This document shows, piece after piece, positions 26,945 through 35,469 of a stretch of DNA of 48,539 nt; positions within the stretch are counted from its first letter, which is position 1, and the number at the start of each line of letters is the position of its first letter. The notes below the pieces were generated by a model. It saw nothing but the letters and a program-made list of their open reading frames with translations, had not been told where the DNA came from and did no database searches. A program made the position numbers and the translations under genes. This DNA comes from Algoriphagus boritolerans DSM 17298 = JCM 18970 (lineage in GTDB: Bacteria; Bacteroidota; Bacteroidia; Cytophagales; Cyclobacteriaceae): NCBI RefSeq assembly GCF_900108085.1, contig NZ_FNVR01000027.1:8046-56584 (forward strand), written 5' to 3'.

Positions 26945-29371
26945 ATGAAACACTTTTCCCTGTTGATGATGTTCGCGTTGTTGGCCAGCGGTGCAATGGC
27001 GCAGAAGAATTTGCTTAAAGGCAAAATCACAGATAAAAATCAAAATCCATTGGCTTTTGCCACAGTTATTCTTGAAGGTACTGTCCGTGGTGTTCAGAGT
27101 GATGTGAATGGAAATTACGAGCTCAAAGACTTTCCTAAAGGGGATTATCAGCTCAAAATCTCCCTCCTCGGCTATGAAGATTCAGTTTTGCCATTTTCCA
27201 TCACAGAAGCAGAGACCAAGATTCTTAATATTGTGATGACCGAGGAGCCGCTTTGGTTGGATTCTTTTGAATTGCTTTCCAGTAGGGGGATTTTGGGACA
27301 GGAAAAACTAGCCGAAGTGGAGGATTTCCGGATCAATGCCGGAAAGAAAAACGAGGTCATACGAATTAGAGATATAGATGCTAATTTGGCGATGAACAAT
27401 AGCCGCCAGATTTTTGGACGTACGCCGGGGATTTCGATTTGGGAAAATGACGGTTCCGGAATCCAACTGGGCGTGGCATCCAGGGGTTTGAGTCCCAATC
27501 GTTCTTGGGAATTCAATGTCAGAATGAACGGCTATGATATCACCCCTGATCCGATGGGCTATCCTGAGGCTTACTTCACACCTCCAATGGAAGTGGTAGA
27601 AAAGATCGAAATCATCCGAGGTGCATCTTCTTTGCAATTCGGACCTCAATTCGGTGGCTTGATGAACTTTGTTTTGAGAAAGCCGGATCAATCTACTCGA
27701 TTCACAGTGGAGACCATTAATACCCTTGGAAATAATGGCCTTTTTAGCACATTCAATTACATCGGTGGTACAGAGGGCAAATTCAGTTATACTGCTTATT
27801 ATCAAAAAAGAGTGGGAAATGGCTGGAGAGAAAATGGCTATTTTAACACAGATCATGCGCACATCGAAGTTGGGTACGCTGCAAGCAATAGGCTAAAACT
27901 AGGACTCGAAGCTACTTATATGACTACGGAGAGTCAGCAGCCAGGAGGACTAACTGACCAGCAGTTTGCAGAAGATTCCAGACAGAGTACCCGTGAGCGC
28001 AATTGGTTCAGCACCCCTTGGTTTGTTCCTTCTTTATCCGCAGAATACCTTGTGAGTCCTAAAACTCGCTTGAGCTGGAAGGTTTTCGGTACGATTGCCG
28101 AGCGAAACAGTGTGGGTTTCGTGCGTCAGATAAATGAAGAAGATGACTTAGGTAACCGTCAAGTAGACCGAGATTACTATACCACTTACGGTTCAGAATT
28201 GCGCCTGAGTACAGATTTCAAGTTCTTGGGGCTTGATAATTCACTTGCCTCTGGGATCCGCTATTTCAATGGACACATTGACAGAAAACAAAATGGTGTA
28301 GGAAGCAATGGTTCTGAGATGGACTTTGAACTCACCTCAGGGTCTGAATACCCAAGAAATTTGGATTTCAGAAATGTGAACTATGCAGCATTTGCAGAAA
28401 ACGTATTTCGATTCTCAGATAAATTCTTGTTGACAGCAGGTCTCCGATTGGAGCAGATCGAATCCAGCAACAGTGGACAGTTTAACGTAGTCAATGGACA
28501 GCCTCAGATTTTAGATCCGATCACACGTACCAGAAGTTTCCTTTTGGCAGGTCTTGGATCGGAATTCCATGTGACACCGACTACGGAATTATACTCCAAC
28601 TGGTCACAAGCCTATCGACCTGTTTTGATTTCTGATTTGACTCCGCCAGCTACTACAGATGTGATTGATCAGAATCTGAAGGACTCAAGAGGATTCAATT
28701 TTGACTTTGGCTATAGAGGAAATATTGGTACCTATTTGAACTTTGATGTCAGCTATTTCTACCTAAACTATGCTGATCGAATTGGAACCTTGACTCAACT
28801 TAATTCTGATGGAAGCAGCTTCCAGTTCCGTACCAACTTAGGCGGTTCGATCAGTCAGGGTTTTGAAGGATATATGGAGGTGGATCCAATTTCAGCAATT
28901 TTCGACAAGTCTAGATTTGGTTACCTCAACATATTTGCATCGATTGCTTTTGTAGATGCGAGGTATGGAGATTTTGCGACCACAAGATTGGTCAATGGTT
29001 TCTTGCAAGAGAGTAATCTGAAAGGAAACCGCGTGGAAAATGCCCCCAGAAAGATTAACCGCTACGGAGCAACTTACCGCTACCGATCTTTCTCTATGAC
29101 TTGGCAATTGAGTGATATTGGAGAGGCTTTTGCCGATGCATCCAATACCCTTGAACCCAATGCTGCCGCTACGACCGGACTGATCCCAGCCTATGTAGTC
29201 CAAGACCTTTCGGCAAGTTTTACATTCATGAAAAAATATTCCTTAAAAGCTGGGGTAAACAATTTGACCGACGAGCGGTATTTTACCCGAAGAGCCGGTG
29301 GCTATCCAGGTCCTGGAATCATGCCAGCCGATGGAAGAACATTCTACACGACTTTGGGCCTGAAATTCTAA
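26945..29371 (+). CDS. TonB-dependent receptor, Fe(III)-dicitrate/FecA-like
   Basis: 808 residues: signal peptide (MKHFSLLMMFALLASGAMAQ), carboxypeptidase-regulatory-like domain (LKGKITDKNQNPLAFATVIL), a plug with FGRTPGISIWENDGSGIQLG, the FecA-type stretch WEFNVRMNGYDITPDPMGYP and EIIRGASSLQFGPQFGGLMN, then a barrel ending in FYTTLGLKF. The plug wording matches receptors usually annotated as FecA in Bacteroidota, so ferric citrate or a similar chelate is the likely substrate. No FecI/FecR sigma pair is present; a LytS/LytTR pair lies upstream instead. Confidence 0.85.
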   Translation: MKHFSLLMMFALLASGAMAQKNLLKGKITDKNQNPLAFATVILEGTVRGVQSDVNGNYELKDFPKGDYQLKISLLGYEDSVLPFSITEAETKILNIVMTEEPLWLDSFELLSSRGILGQEKLAEVEDFRINAGKKNEVIRIRDIDANLAMNNSRQIFGRTPGISIWENDGSGIQLGVASRGLSPNRSWEFNVRMNGYDITPDPMGYPEAYFTPPMEVVEKIEIIRGASSLQFGPQFGGLMNFVLRKPDQSTRFTVETINTLGNNGLFSTFNYIGGTEGKFSYTAYYQKRVGNGWRENGYFNTDHAHIEVGYAASNRLKLGLEATYMTTESQQPGGLTDQQFAEDSRQSTRERNWFSTPWFVPSLSAEYLVSPKTRLSWKVFGTIAERNSVGFVRQINEEDDLGNRQVDRDYYTTYGSELRLSTDFKFLGLDNSLASGIRYFNGHIDRKQNGVGSNGSEMDFELTSGSEYPRNLDFRNVNYAAFAENVFRFSDKFLLTAGLRLEQIESSNSGQFNVVNGQPQILDPITRTRSFLLAGLGSEFHVTPTTELYSNWSQAYRPVLISDLTPPATTDVIDQNLKDSRGFNFDFGYRGNIGTYLNFDVSYFYLNYADRIGTLTQLNSDGSSFQFRTNLGGSISQGFEGYMEVDPISAIFDKSRFGYLNIFASIAFVDARYGDFATTRLVNGFLQESNLKGNRVENAPRKINRYGATYRYRSFSMTWQLSDIGEAFADASNTLEPNAAATTGLIPAYVVQDLSASFTFMKKYSLKAGVNNLTDERYFTRRAGGYPGPGIMPADGRTFYTTLGLKF

Positions 29372-29390
29372 GTGAATTTTATCTAGTGGA

Positions 29391-29428
29391 AAGCCATCTC
29401 TTGAGTTAGGAGATGGTTTTTTTTTTTT
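29391..29428 (+). terminator. Strong terminator after the FecA-like receptor
   Basis: CCATCTC and GAGATGG form a stem with a 9-nt loop followed by twelve T residues, starting 20 bp after the stop codon. Confidence 0.9.
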
Positions 29429-29497
29429 GATCAATTCTTTAAATTGGTTCTATTCTGAGAATAAGTTTTATACTTTCAAAAGAAACCTCCGTCGATT

Positions 29498-31177
29498 ATG
29501 AAGACTTCTTTTTTTTATTCCATTGCCTTAATTCTGATTATGGTTCTATTCGGCTGTAATCAGGAAGAAAAAAAGCAAAGCCCACCCAACATCATCTTTA
29601 TCATGTCCGATGATCACGCGTATCAGGCGATTTCGGCTTACAGCAATCACCTGATTGAGACGCCAAATATCGACCGGATCGCCAAGATGGGTATGCTTTT
29701 TACCAATGCCACTGTGACAAACTCCATCTGTGCGCCAAGTCGGGCGACAATTTTGACAGGCAAGCATTCGCATATCAACGGCAAAATCGACAACGATTTC
29801 CCCTTTGATACGACCAATGCCACTTTTCCTCAGTTATTCCAGGAAGCCGGCTATCAGACAGCCATGTTTGGCAAACTTCACTTTGGGAACAGCCCCAAAG
29901 GCTTTGACCAATTCAAGATTCTTCCTGGACAAGGAGCTTACTATAATCCCGACTTCATCACCAAAAACGAAGGTACTATAAAGGTTCAGGGCTATGTTAC
30001 TGACATCATCACCGACATGACATTGGACTGGCTGCAAAAAGAGCGAAAACCTGATCAACCCTTTATGTTGATGTATTTGCATAAAGCTCCGCATCGGGAA
30101 TGGCTCCCTGCAGAACGGCACTTGGCGGAGTTTACTCAGCGAACTTTCCCTGAGCCAGCTACGCTTTTTGATGATTACTCCGGAAGAGGAAGAGCGGCAA
30201 AAGAGGCCGAAATGAACCTCCTGAAGCACATGAATTGGGCGGGCGACTCCAAGGTATATCCCGAAGTCATGGACGAGTTGGGCATTCCGGATGCCTCAGG
30301 TTGGGATAAGGGAGCTTTCCAGCGGGAAGTAGGTCGATTGGATTCTGCACAGCGTGCGACTTGGGATCAATATTACATGCCAGTCAACGAAGCGTTTAAA
30401 AAGGCCTTTCCAACTATGACCGAAAAGGAAAAGATGCAATGGCGCTATCAACGCTACATGCAGGATTACTTGGGAACCATTGCCTCCGTCGATGAAAATG
30501 TCGGGCGTGTATTGGACTATCTTGAGGAAAATGGGCTGATGGAAAACACGATCATTGTTTACACCTCTGATCAGGGATTTTATCTCGGTGAGCATGGCTG
30601 GTTTGATAAGCGCTTCGTCTATGATGAAAGCTTCAAGACACCGCTTTTGGTTTCCTGGCCGGGAAAAGTAAAAGCAGGAAGCAAAACGGATGAAATGGTG
30701 CAGAATCTGGATTTTGCCCAGACTTTTTTGGATGCCGCGGGAATTCCCGCTCCATCTGACATGCAAGGAGAAAGTCTGATTCCACTTTTGACCGGAAACA
30801 CGGAAAAGTGGACTCGAGATGCGGTCTATTATCACTATTACGAGTATCCGTCAGTTCACATGGTCAAGCGCCATTATGCCATTGTGACCAAGGAATATAA
30901 GCTAACGCATTATTACTTCGATACAGACGAGTGGGAGTTGATTGATCGGATCAATGATCGGCAGGAGCTCAAAAATGTCTATGATGATCCTGCCTATGCT
31001 GAAATCAAAACAGAATTGCATCAAAAATTGGAAGGCCTGCGGGAGAAATATGGGGATAGCAAAGAAATCTCCCAGAGCTATCTCGATCGTTATTTGGATC
31101 AATTGGAGCAAACCCAACAGTTTGGTAATGCCAATAAAGAAGTGACGAGGAAGATTCTGGAGGAAAGGAAAAAGTAA
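29498..31177 (+). CDS. Lipoprotein sulfatase (S1 family), copy 1
   Basis: 559 residues. A lipoprotein signal has its acceptor Cys at residue 20 (IMVLFGCNQ), so the enzyme should be membrane-anchored. Metal-site start NIIFIMSDDH (the two Asp bind calcium), the sulfatase signature Cys78-Ala-Pro-Ser-Arg inside NSICAPSRATILTGKHSH (the Cys becomes formylglycine), and a C-terminal IIVYTSDQGFYLGEHGWFDK with the second metal-binding DQ/H set. The C-terminal region resembles DUF4976. It should hydrolyse sulfate esters of a polysaccharide or glycan; the substrate is unknown. It is followed 34 bp later by a close paralogue. An anaerobic-type maturase or FGE must be encoded elsewhere. Confidence 0.9.
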   Translation: MKTSFFYSIALILIMVLFGCNQEEKKQSPPNIIFIMSDDHAYQAISAYSNHLIETPNIDRIAKMGMLFTNATVTNSICAPSRATILTGKHSHINGKIDNDFPFDTTNATFPQLFQEAGYQTAMFGKLHFGNSPKGFDQFKILPGQGAYYNPDFITKNEGTIKVQGYVTDIITDMTLDWLQKERKPDQPFMLMYLHKAPHREWLPAERHLAEFTQRTFPEPATLFDDYSGRGRAAKEAEMNLLKHMNWAGDSKVYPEVMDELGIPDASGWDKGAFQREVGRLDSAQRATWDQYYMPVNEAFKKAFPTMTEKEKMQWRYQRYMQDYLGTIASVDENVGRVLDYLEENGLMENTIIVYTSDQGFYLGEHGWFDKRFVYDESFKTPLLVSWPGKVKAGSKTDEMVQNLDFAQTFLDAAGIPAPSDMQGESLIPLLTGNTEKWTRDAVYYHYYEYPSVHMVKRHYAIVTKEYKLTHYYFDTDEWELIDRINDRQELKNVYDDPAYAEIKTELHQKLEGLREKYGDSKEISQSYLDRYLDQLEQTQQFGNANKEVTRKILEERKK

Positions 31178-31211
31178 GCTTAAGTTCCAAACGTATCACA
31201 GCCCCAATCCT

Positions 31212-32903
31212 ATGAAGCCAATCAAAACAGCATTTCTTACGTTACTCGGAGCTTGGATTTTATTTTCCTGTAATCAGAAAGTAAAATCTACTCCAGAAAG
31301 GCCCAACATCATCTTCATCATGTCCGATGATCATGCTTATCAGGCGATTTCGGCTTATGACAATACCTTGATCGAGACTCCGAATATCGATCGAATTGCT
31401 AAAATGGGGATGCTGTTTACCCAAGCCTCTGTCACCAATTCGATCTGTGCACCCAGTCGGGCGACGATTTTGACAGGAAAACATTCACACCTAAATGGTA
31501 AAATCGATAACCATTTCCCCTTTGATACGACCAATGTGACCTTTCCGCAACTCTTACAGCAGGCGGGATATCAGACGGCAATGTTTGGCAAACTCCATTT
31601 TGGCAACAATCCCAAAGGGTTTGACCAGTTCAAGATCTTGCCGGGGCAGGGTTCTTACTACAATCCGGAATTTATCACCAAAAATGAGGGGGAAATTAAA
31701 GTGGAGGGGTACGTGACGGATATCATTACGGATATGACTTTGGATTGGCTGGAAAAGGAACGCAAATCAGACCAACCGTTTATGCTGATGTATTTGCATA
31801 AAGCACCACACCGTCTCTGGCAAATGGCTGAGCGTCACATGTCAGAATTTACGCAACGGAATTTCCCGGAACCCGCTACCTTATTTGATGATTACTCCGG
31901 CAGAACTCCAGCAGCTGGTGAAGCCGAAATGAATATTTTGACCCACATGGGTTGGTCGGGAGACAATAAACTGAACCCGAAAGTGCTCAAGCAGCTCGGA
32001 ATAGCAGATGTGGGCGGATATGACACGATTCGGTTTATCAATGAATTCAAGCGATTTACTCCTGCACAGGCAGAAAATTTCAAAAAACACTACGATCCCA
32101 TCAGTGAGGAATTTGTCAAGGCTTATCCTACCATGTCCAAGGAAGACCAGATGCGCTGGAAATATCAGCGCTACATGCAGGATTACCTGGGTACCATCAA
32201 GGCGGTGGATGAAAATGTGGGACGTCTCTTGGATTATTTGGAAGCCAATGACCTGATGAAAAATACGATCATCGTCTATACCTCGGATCAGGGTTTTTAT
32301 CTCGGTGAGCACGGCTGGTATGACAAGCGATTTGTCTATGATGAGTCATTTAAAACTCCTCTGATGGTTTCCTGGCCGGAAAAAATCAAAGCTGGAACCC
32401 GATCCGATGCTTTGGTTCAAAATCTGGATTTTGCGCAAACTTTCCTCGAAGCAGCCGGAGTTCCTGCTCCTGCCGATATGCAGGGCGAAAGCTTAATTCC
32501 ATTACTCACAGGAAATACCGAAAAGTGGACACGTGATGCGGTCTATTACCGTTATTATGAATATCCTGCCGAGCACATGGTGAATCGCCACTATGCGATT
32601 GTGACTAAAGAATACAAGCTGATCCATTACTATTTTGTGGAGGATCAGTGGGAATTGATCGATCGGGTGAAAGACCCACAGGAACTGAAAAATGTGTACG
32701 ATGATCCTGCCTATGCAGAGATTCGAGCTGATTTGCATCAGCGCCTCGATGAGCTTCGAATCAAATACAAGGATAGTTCGGAATTGAGTCAAGTATATAT
32801 CGATCGGCTTTTGGAGGATGCGGTAGAAGGAAAAGTTTGGGGTATGGACGAGAAGCGGGTGGAGGAAATCCAAGCCAGACGCCAAAAAATAACAGCCAAT
32901 TGA
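31212..32903 (+). CDS. Lipoprotein sulfatase (S1 family), copy 2
   Basis: 563 residues, obviously paralogous to the preceding gene (about three quarters identical by eye through the catalytic part). It shares the lipoprotein Cys20 (WILFSCNQ), metal motif NIIFIMSDDH, formylglycine signature with Cys79 in NSICAPSRATILTGKHSH, and IIVYTSDQGFYLGEHGWYDK. The copies diverge most between about residues 225 and 300 and at the C-terminus (DAVEGKVWGMDEKRVEEIQA here), the parts that usually shape the substrate pocket, so different sulfate positions or glycans are plausible. An imperfect hairpin at about 32908-32943 may terminate the pair. Confidence 0.9.
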   Translation: MKPIKTAFLTLLGAWILFSCNQKVKSTPERPNIIFIMSDDHAYQAISAYDNTLIETPNIDRIAKMGMLFTQASVTNSICAPSRATILTGKHSHLNGKIDNHFPFDTTNVTFPQLLQQAGYQTAMFGKLHFGNNPKGFDQFKILPGQGSYYNPEFITKNEGEIKVEGYVTDIITDMTLDWLEKERKSDQPFMLMYLHKAPHRLWQMAERHMSEFTQRNFPEPATLFDDYSGRTPAAGEAEMNILTHMGWSGDNKLNPKVLKQLGIADVGGYDTIRFINEFKRFTPAQAENFKKHYDPISEEFVKAYPTMSKEDQMRWKYQRYMQDYLGTIKAVDENVGRLLDYLEANDLMKNTIIVYTSDQGFYLGEHGWYDKRFVYDESFKTPLMVSWPEKIKAGTRSDALVQNLDFAQTFLEAAGVPAPADMQGESLIPLLTGNTEKWTRDAVYYRYYEYPAEHMVNRHYAIVTKEYKLIHYYFVEDQWELIDRVKDPQELKNVYDDPAYAEIRADLHQRLDELRIKYKDSSELSQVYIDRLLEDAVEGKVWGMDEKRVEEIQARRQKITAN

Positions 32904-32970
32904 TACAAACAATCAAGCCCAGCTTTTCGAAGTTGGGATTGATTGCTTCCTGAATGAAATGGGCAGAAAC

Positions 32971-33423
32971 TTAGGATTCAACTGAACCTGTCAGGTCGGT
33001 AAGTTGCGTTTCACCTTTTATCACTTCCACCGCAAGAAGCCTGATACTTTTGGTAGTCAGCATTGAGTCAATTCCTTTGCGGACTTTAACAATTTCGAAG
33101 TGAAGTGGGCAGGGATTTTTTTCGGAGCATTTTGGAAGGCCAAGGCCACATCCTGAGAATAGATGATCCCCATCTATGGCTCTTACGACATCTTTCAGTG
33201 TGATTTTAGAATGGGATTCGTCCGCATAAAAACCCCCATTGGGGCCTTTTTGCGATCCGATTATTTTAGCTCTTACCAATTGCTGCAGAATCTTTGCAGT
33301 GAAGGCTTCAGGTGCTTCGATTTCTGCGCCTATTTCTTTTGCGCCTACTTTTCGGTCTTCCAGACTTTTGGTCCAGACATAGATGACTGATTTGATGGCG
33401 TACTTGGAGGCTTGAGAAAACAT
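32971..33423 (-). CDS. Rrf2-family Fe-S transcriptional regulator A
   Basis: 150 residues from the ATG at 33423 (MFSQASKYAIKSVIYVWTKS); the open frame extends further to a TTG but without family similarity. Winged-helix N-terminus with EAFTAKILQQLVRAKIIGSQ and KGPNGGF, then the cluster-binding Cys92, Cys99 and Cys105 (CGLGLPKCSEKNPCPLH), as in IscR/NsrR, where a [2Fe-2S] or [4Fe-4S] cluster senses NO, oxygen or iron supply. A dyad of the motif AAAGGAT-N6-ATCC abuts its start codon. Related dyads precede the FAS1 and NnrS-like genes, so NsrR-like NO sensing is the favoured inference. Confidence 0.85.
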   Translation of the reverse strand: MFSQASKYAIKSVIYVWTKSLEDRKVGAKEIGAEIEAPEAFTAKILQQLVRAKIIGSQKGPNGGFYADESHSKITLKDVVRAIDGDHLFSGCGLGLPKCSEKNPCPLHFEIVKVRKGIDSMLTTKSIRLLAVEVIKGETQLTDLTGSVES

Positions 33424-33443
33424 AAAGGATGATTTTATCCGAG
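33424..33443 (-). promoter_or_regulatory. Putative autoregulatory Rrf2-A operator
   Basis: AAAGGAT-N6-ATCC directly before the start codon of regulator A, a degraded version of the sites at 34179-34210 and 39373-39394. On the minus strand a bound protein would cover the translation start region. Confidence 0.45.
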
Positions 33444-33468
33444 AAATTCGGGTCACCTCATTTAACAG

Positions 33469-33500
33469 AAAAGCCGGATCAAAGTTCAATCCGGCTTTTT
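33469..33500 (-). terminator. Terminator of the FAS1 gene
   Basis: AAAAAGCCGGAT and ATCCGGCTTTT pair around an 8-9-nt loop. On the minus strand it lies 29 bp after the FAS1 stop codon and before the Rrf2-A gene, separating the two. Confidence 0.75.
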
Positions 33501-33528
33501 CTTTTTTTTAAGAAAACCAATTCACCTA

Positions 33529-34077
33529 TTACTTTGGTAGCAAAACCTGATCAACCACGTGGATAATGCCATTGGAAGCTGGTACTGTTGCGATGATTTT
33601 TGCACCATTGATGCGGACACTTCTATCCTCTGCCACTACCACTGTCACAGATCTGCCATCAGCCGTGCCGAGATTCCTTCTATTTACAAAGCTATCAGAC
33701 TTGTAGACGCCCAGGAGGACATGATATTCCAGGATGTCACGGAGTTTTCGCTGGTTTTCGGGTTTGACCAGCTCCTCCAAGGTACCGGCAGGAAGCGCAT
33801 CAAAAGCTGCATTGGTAGGGGCAAATACAGTAAACGGCCCGACGTTGGTGAGGGCATCCACATAGTCCGCTGCTTGAAGTGCGGCTACCAGGGTACTGTG
33901 ATCGGCAGACCCTACAGCTACCTGTACGATGTTTGGGTTTGAGGCATCGTCAACCACGGCGGATTGACCTGGTCCTGGTGCAGCGTCAGCAGTATTCGAA
34001 CGCTCTGGAGCTTGACCACCGCATGAGCAGACAGCCAAGGTCAAGAGCAAAACCGGGAGATAAAGCAATGTTTTCAT
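33529..34077 (-). CDS. Fasciclin (FAS1) domain lipoprotein
   Basis: 182 residues. Lipoprotein signal (MKTLLYLPVLLLTLAVCSCG), a short acidic/Ala/Pro linker, then one FAS1 domain with both hallmark boxes: H1 (GPFTVFAPTNAAFDALPAGT) and H2 near the end (NGIIHVVDQVLLP), and the YH motif (LEYHVLLGVY). FAS1 lipoproteins are adhesion or envelope proteins and in Bacteroidota often sit with nitrogen-oxide genes. The promoter has a -7 box TAGATTTG at 34163-34170 (minus strand) preceded by a 32-bp palindrome, so repression by the neighbouring Rrf2-A is likely. Exact role unknown. Confidence 0.85.
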   Translation of the reverse strand: MKTLLYLPVLLLTLAVCSCGGQAPERSNTADAAPGPGQSAVVDDASNPNIVQVAVGSADHSTLVAALQAADYVDALTNVGPFTVFAPTNAAFDALPAGTLEELVKPENQRKLRDILEYHVLLGVYKSDSFVNRRNLGTADGRSVTVVVAEDRSVRINGAKIIATVPASNGIIHVVDQVLLPK

Positions 34078-34162
34078 AATTCTGAGTTTGGAAAGGTTAA
34101 ATGGGATAAGACTGCCTGGAATTTAAAGTAATGGGTCTCGTTAATAGCTGATTTTTAATATC

Positions 34163-34210
34163 CAAATCTACTTCTCAAATTAATAAAAGATAAAAAAATC
34201 CTTTATTAAT
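34163..34210 (-). promoter_or_regulatory. FAS1 promoter with Rrf2-A-type palindrome
   Basis: On the minus strand TAGATTTG (34170-34163) matches the -7 element. A palindrome of two 13-bp arms (ATTAATAAAAGAT at 34179-34191, ATCCTTTATTAAT at 34198-34210, one mismatch, 6-nt centre) is centred 24 bp upstream of it, over the -33 position. The rest of the 34078-34449 gap is non-coding. Confidence 0.6.
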
Positions 34211-34449
34211 TTTTATGATTTTAAGCATAAAAAATCCATTCGAATCAGGATAACTGGACTACAATATAGGCGCTGGAGGTAGTTGGAATGTTTGAGATTT
34301 TGCCTAGAAAAGAAGGAATTTTGTTGTGCCTATTGTCCAAATTGTATGGTTTCTGTGAGTCCCTTGGAATCATGGCTCATCAGGAAGTCATTTATTGCAG
34401 GGATTTTATTCAAGAATTGATATCTTCCAAAAGTCTAAATCTTCATTAA

Positions 34450-35361
34450 ATGGTCAATATCACACCAAAAAGTAATACACTTCGCAAATCCATCGCCCAA
34501 GCCATCGTCAAAGTCAGCCTGCCTGAAACGATCCATGCCATCCATAACAGAACAGTTCCAAAAGGTGATGTACTCGAATGTGCCCGGGTAGCAGGACTTT
34601 TTGCCGCTAAGCGAACTGCCGATATGATCCCTGACTGCCATCCCTTGCCGGTGGAATTCACAGCGGTGAGCTATGAAGTTGGGGAAATGGCAGTGACCAT
34701 CTTCGTGGAAATCCATACGATCTACAAAACCGGAGTGGAAGTCGAAGCGATGCATGCCGCCTCGGTTGTGGCGCTAACTATGTACGACATGCTCAAACCA
34801 ATAGACAAAGGAGTGACCATCGAGCAGATCAAACTGGTCGAGAAAAAAGGCGGTAAAACCGACCGGAAAAAGGATCAGGACCAATCTCTAAGTGCTGCTG
34901 TTATCGTGTGTTCGGATTCCATTTCGGCCGGTAAAAAGGAAGACCGTGCTGGTCTTGTAATCAAAGAGAAGTTGGAAAAATTGGGGGTGGAGGTGCCTGT
35001 TTACCAAATTATTCCGGATGAGAAAGACAGAATTCAGGAGATCTGTAGTCTACAGGTTACAGGAAAAATGGATATGGTCATTTTCACAGGAGGTACGGGT
35101 CTTTCGCCGAGGGATGTTACTCCTGAGGCTTTGGAGGAAATTCTGGAACGAAGGATCCCGGGGATCGAAGAAGCCATCCGCAGCTATGGACAGCAGCGAA
35201 CACCTTATGCCATGCTATCCCGCTCTGTAGCAGGACTGATCGGAGATACCTTGGTTATGGGACTTCCCGGTTCGACCAATGGCGCTTCGGAATCCATGGA
35301 TGCGGTATTTCCTGCCATTCTTCACATTTTCAAGGTGATGGAAGGAGCCAGGCATGATTGA
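34450..35361 (+). CDS. moaCB: MoaC-MoaB/Mog fusion, molybdenum cofactor biosynthesis
   Basis: 303 residues with two enzymes of one pathway fused. Residues 1 to about 145 are MoaC (cyclic pyranopterin monophosphate synthase, second step), with ARVAGLFAAKRTADMIPDCH (His64) and ALTMYDM (Asp113) at the active site. After a lysine-rich linker (KKGGKTDRKKDQ), residues ~155-303 are a MoaB/Mog-type molybdopterin adenylyltransferase domain (VIFTGGTGLSPRDVTPEAL, GLIGDTLVMGLPGST). Such fusions are common in Bacteroidota. No other Moco gene lies in the window. A molybdoenzyme, such as a nitrate reductase encoded elsewhere, would be the reason for its place beside nitrosative-stress genes (inference). Confidence 0.9.
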   Translation: MVNITPKSNTLRKSIAQAIVKVSLPETIHAIHNRTVPKGDVLECARVAGLFAAKRTADMIPDCHPLPVEFTAVSYEVGEMAVTIFVEIHTIYKTGVEVEAMHAASVVALTMYDMLKPIDKGVTIEQIKLVEKKGGKTDRKKDQDQSLSAAVIVCSDSISAGKKEDRAGLVIKEKLEKLGVEVPVYQIIPDEKDRIQEICSLQVTGKMDMVIFTGGTGLSPRDVTPEALEEILERRIPGIEEAIRSYGQQRTPYAMLSRSVAGLIGDTLVMGLPGSTNGASESMDAVFPAILHIFKVMEGARHD

Positions 35362-35376
35362 GAGCTAAGTTTGAAA

Positions 35377-35419
35377 CATAAAAAACGGCTTGGTATTTTT
35401 CCAAACCGTTTTTTATGTG
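35377..35419. terminator. Bidirectional terminator between MoaCB and the copper receptor
   Basis: ACATAAAAAACGG and CCGTTTTTTATGT flank an inner TTGG/CCAA stem, giving a long hairpin with T runs on both strands, between two convergent genes. Confidence 0.85.
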
Positions 35420-35469
35420 TTTAGGGAAAAGACCTGCCAAGTTTTCAAAAGCTGTCAGGGCCTGGGTTA

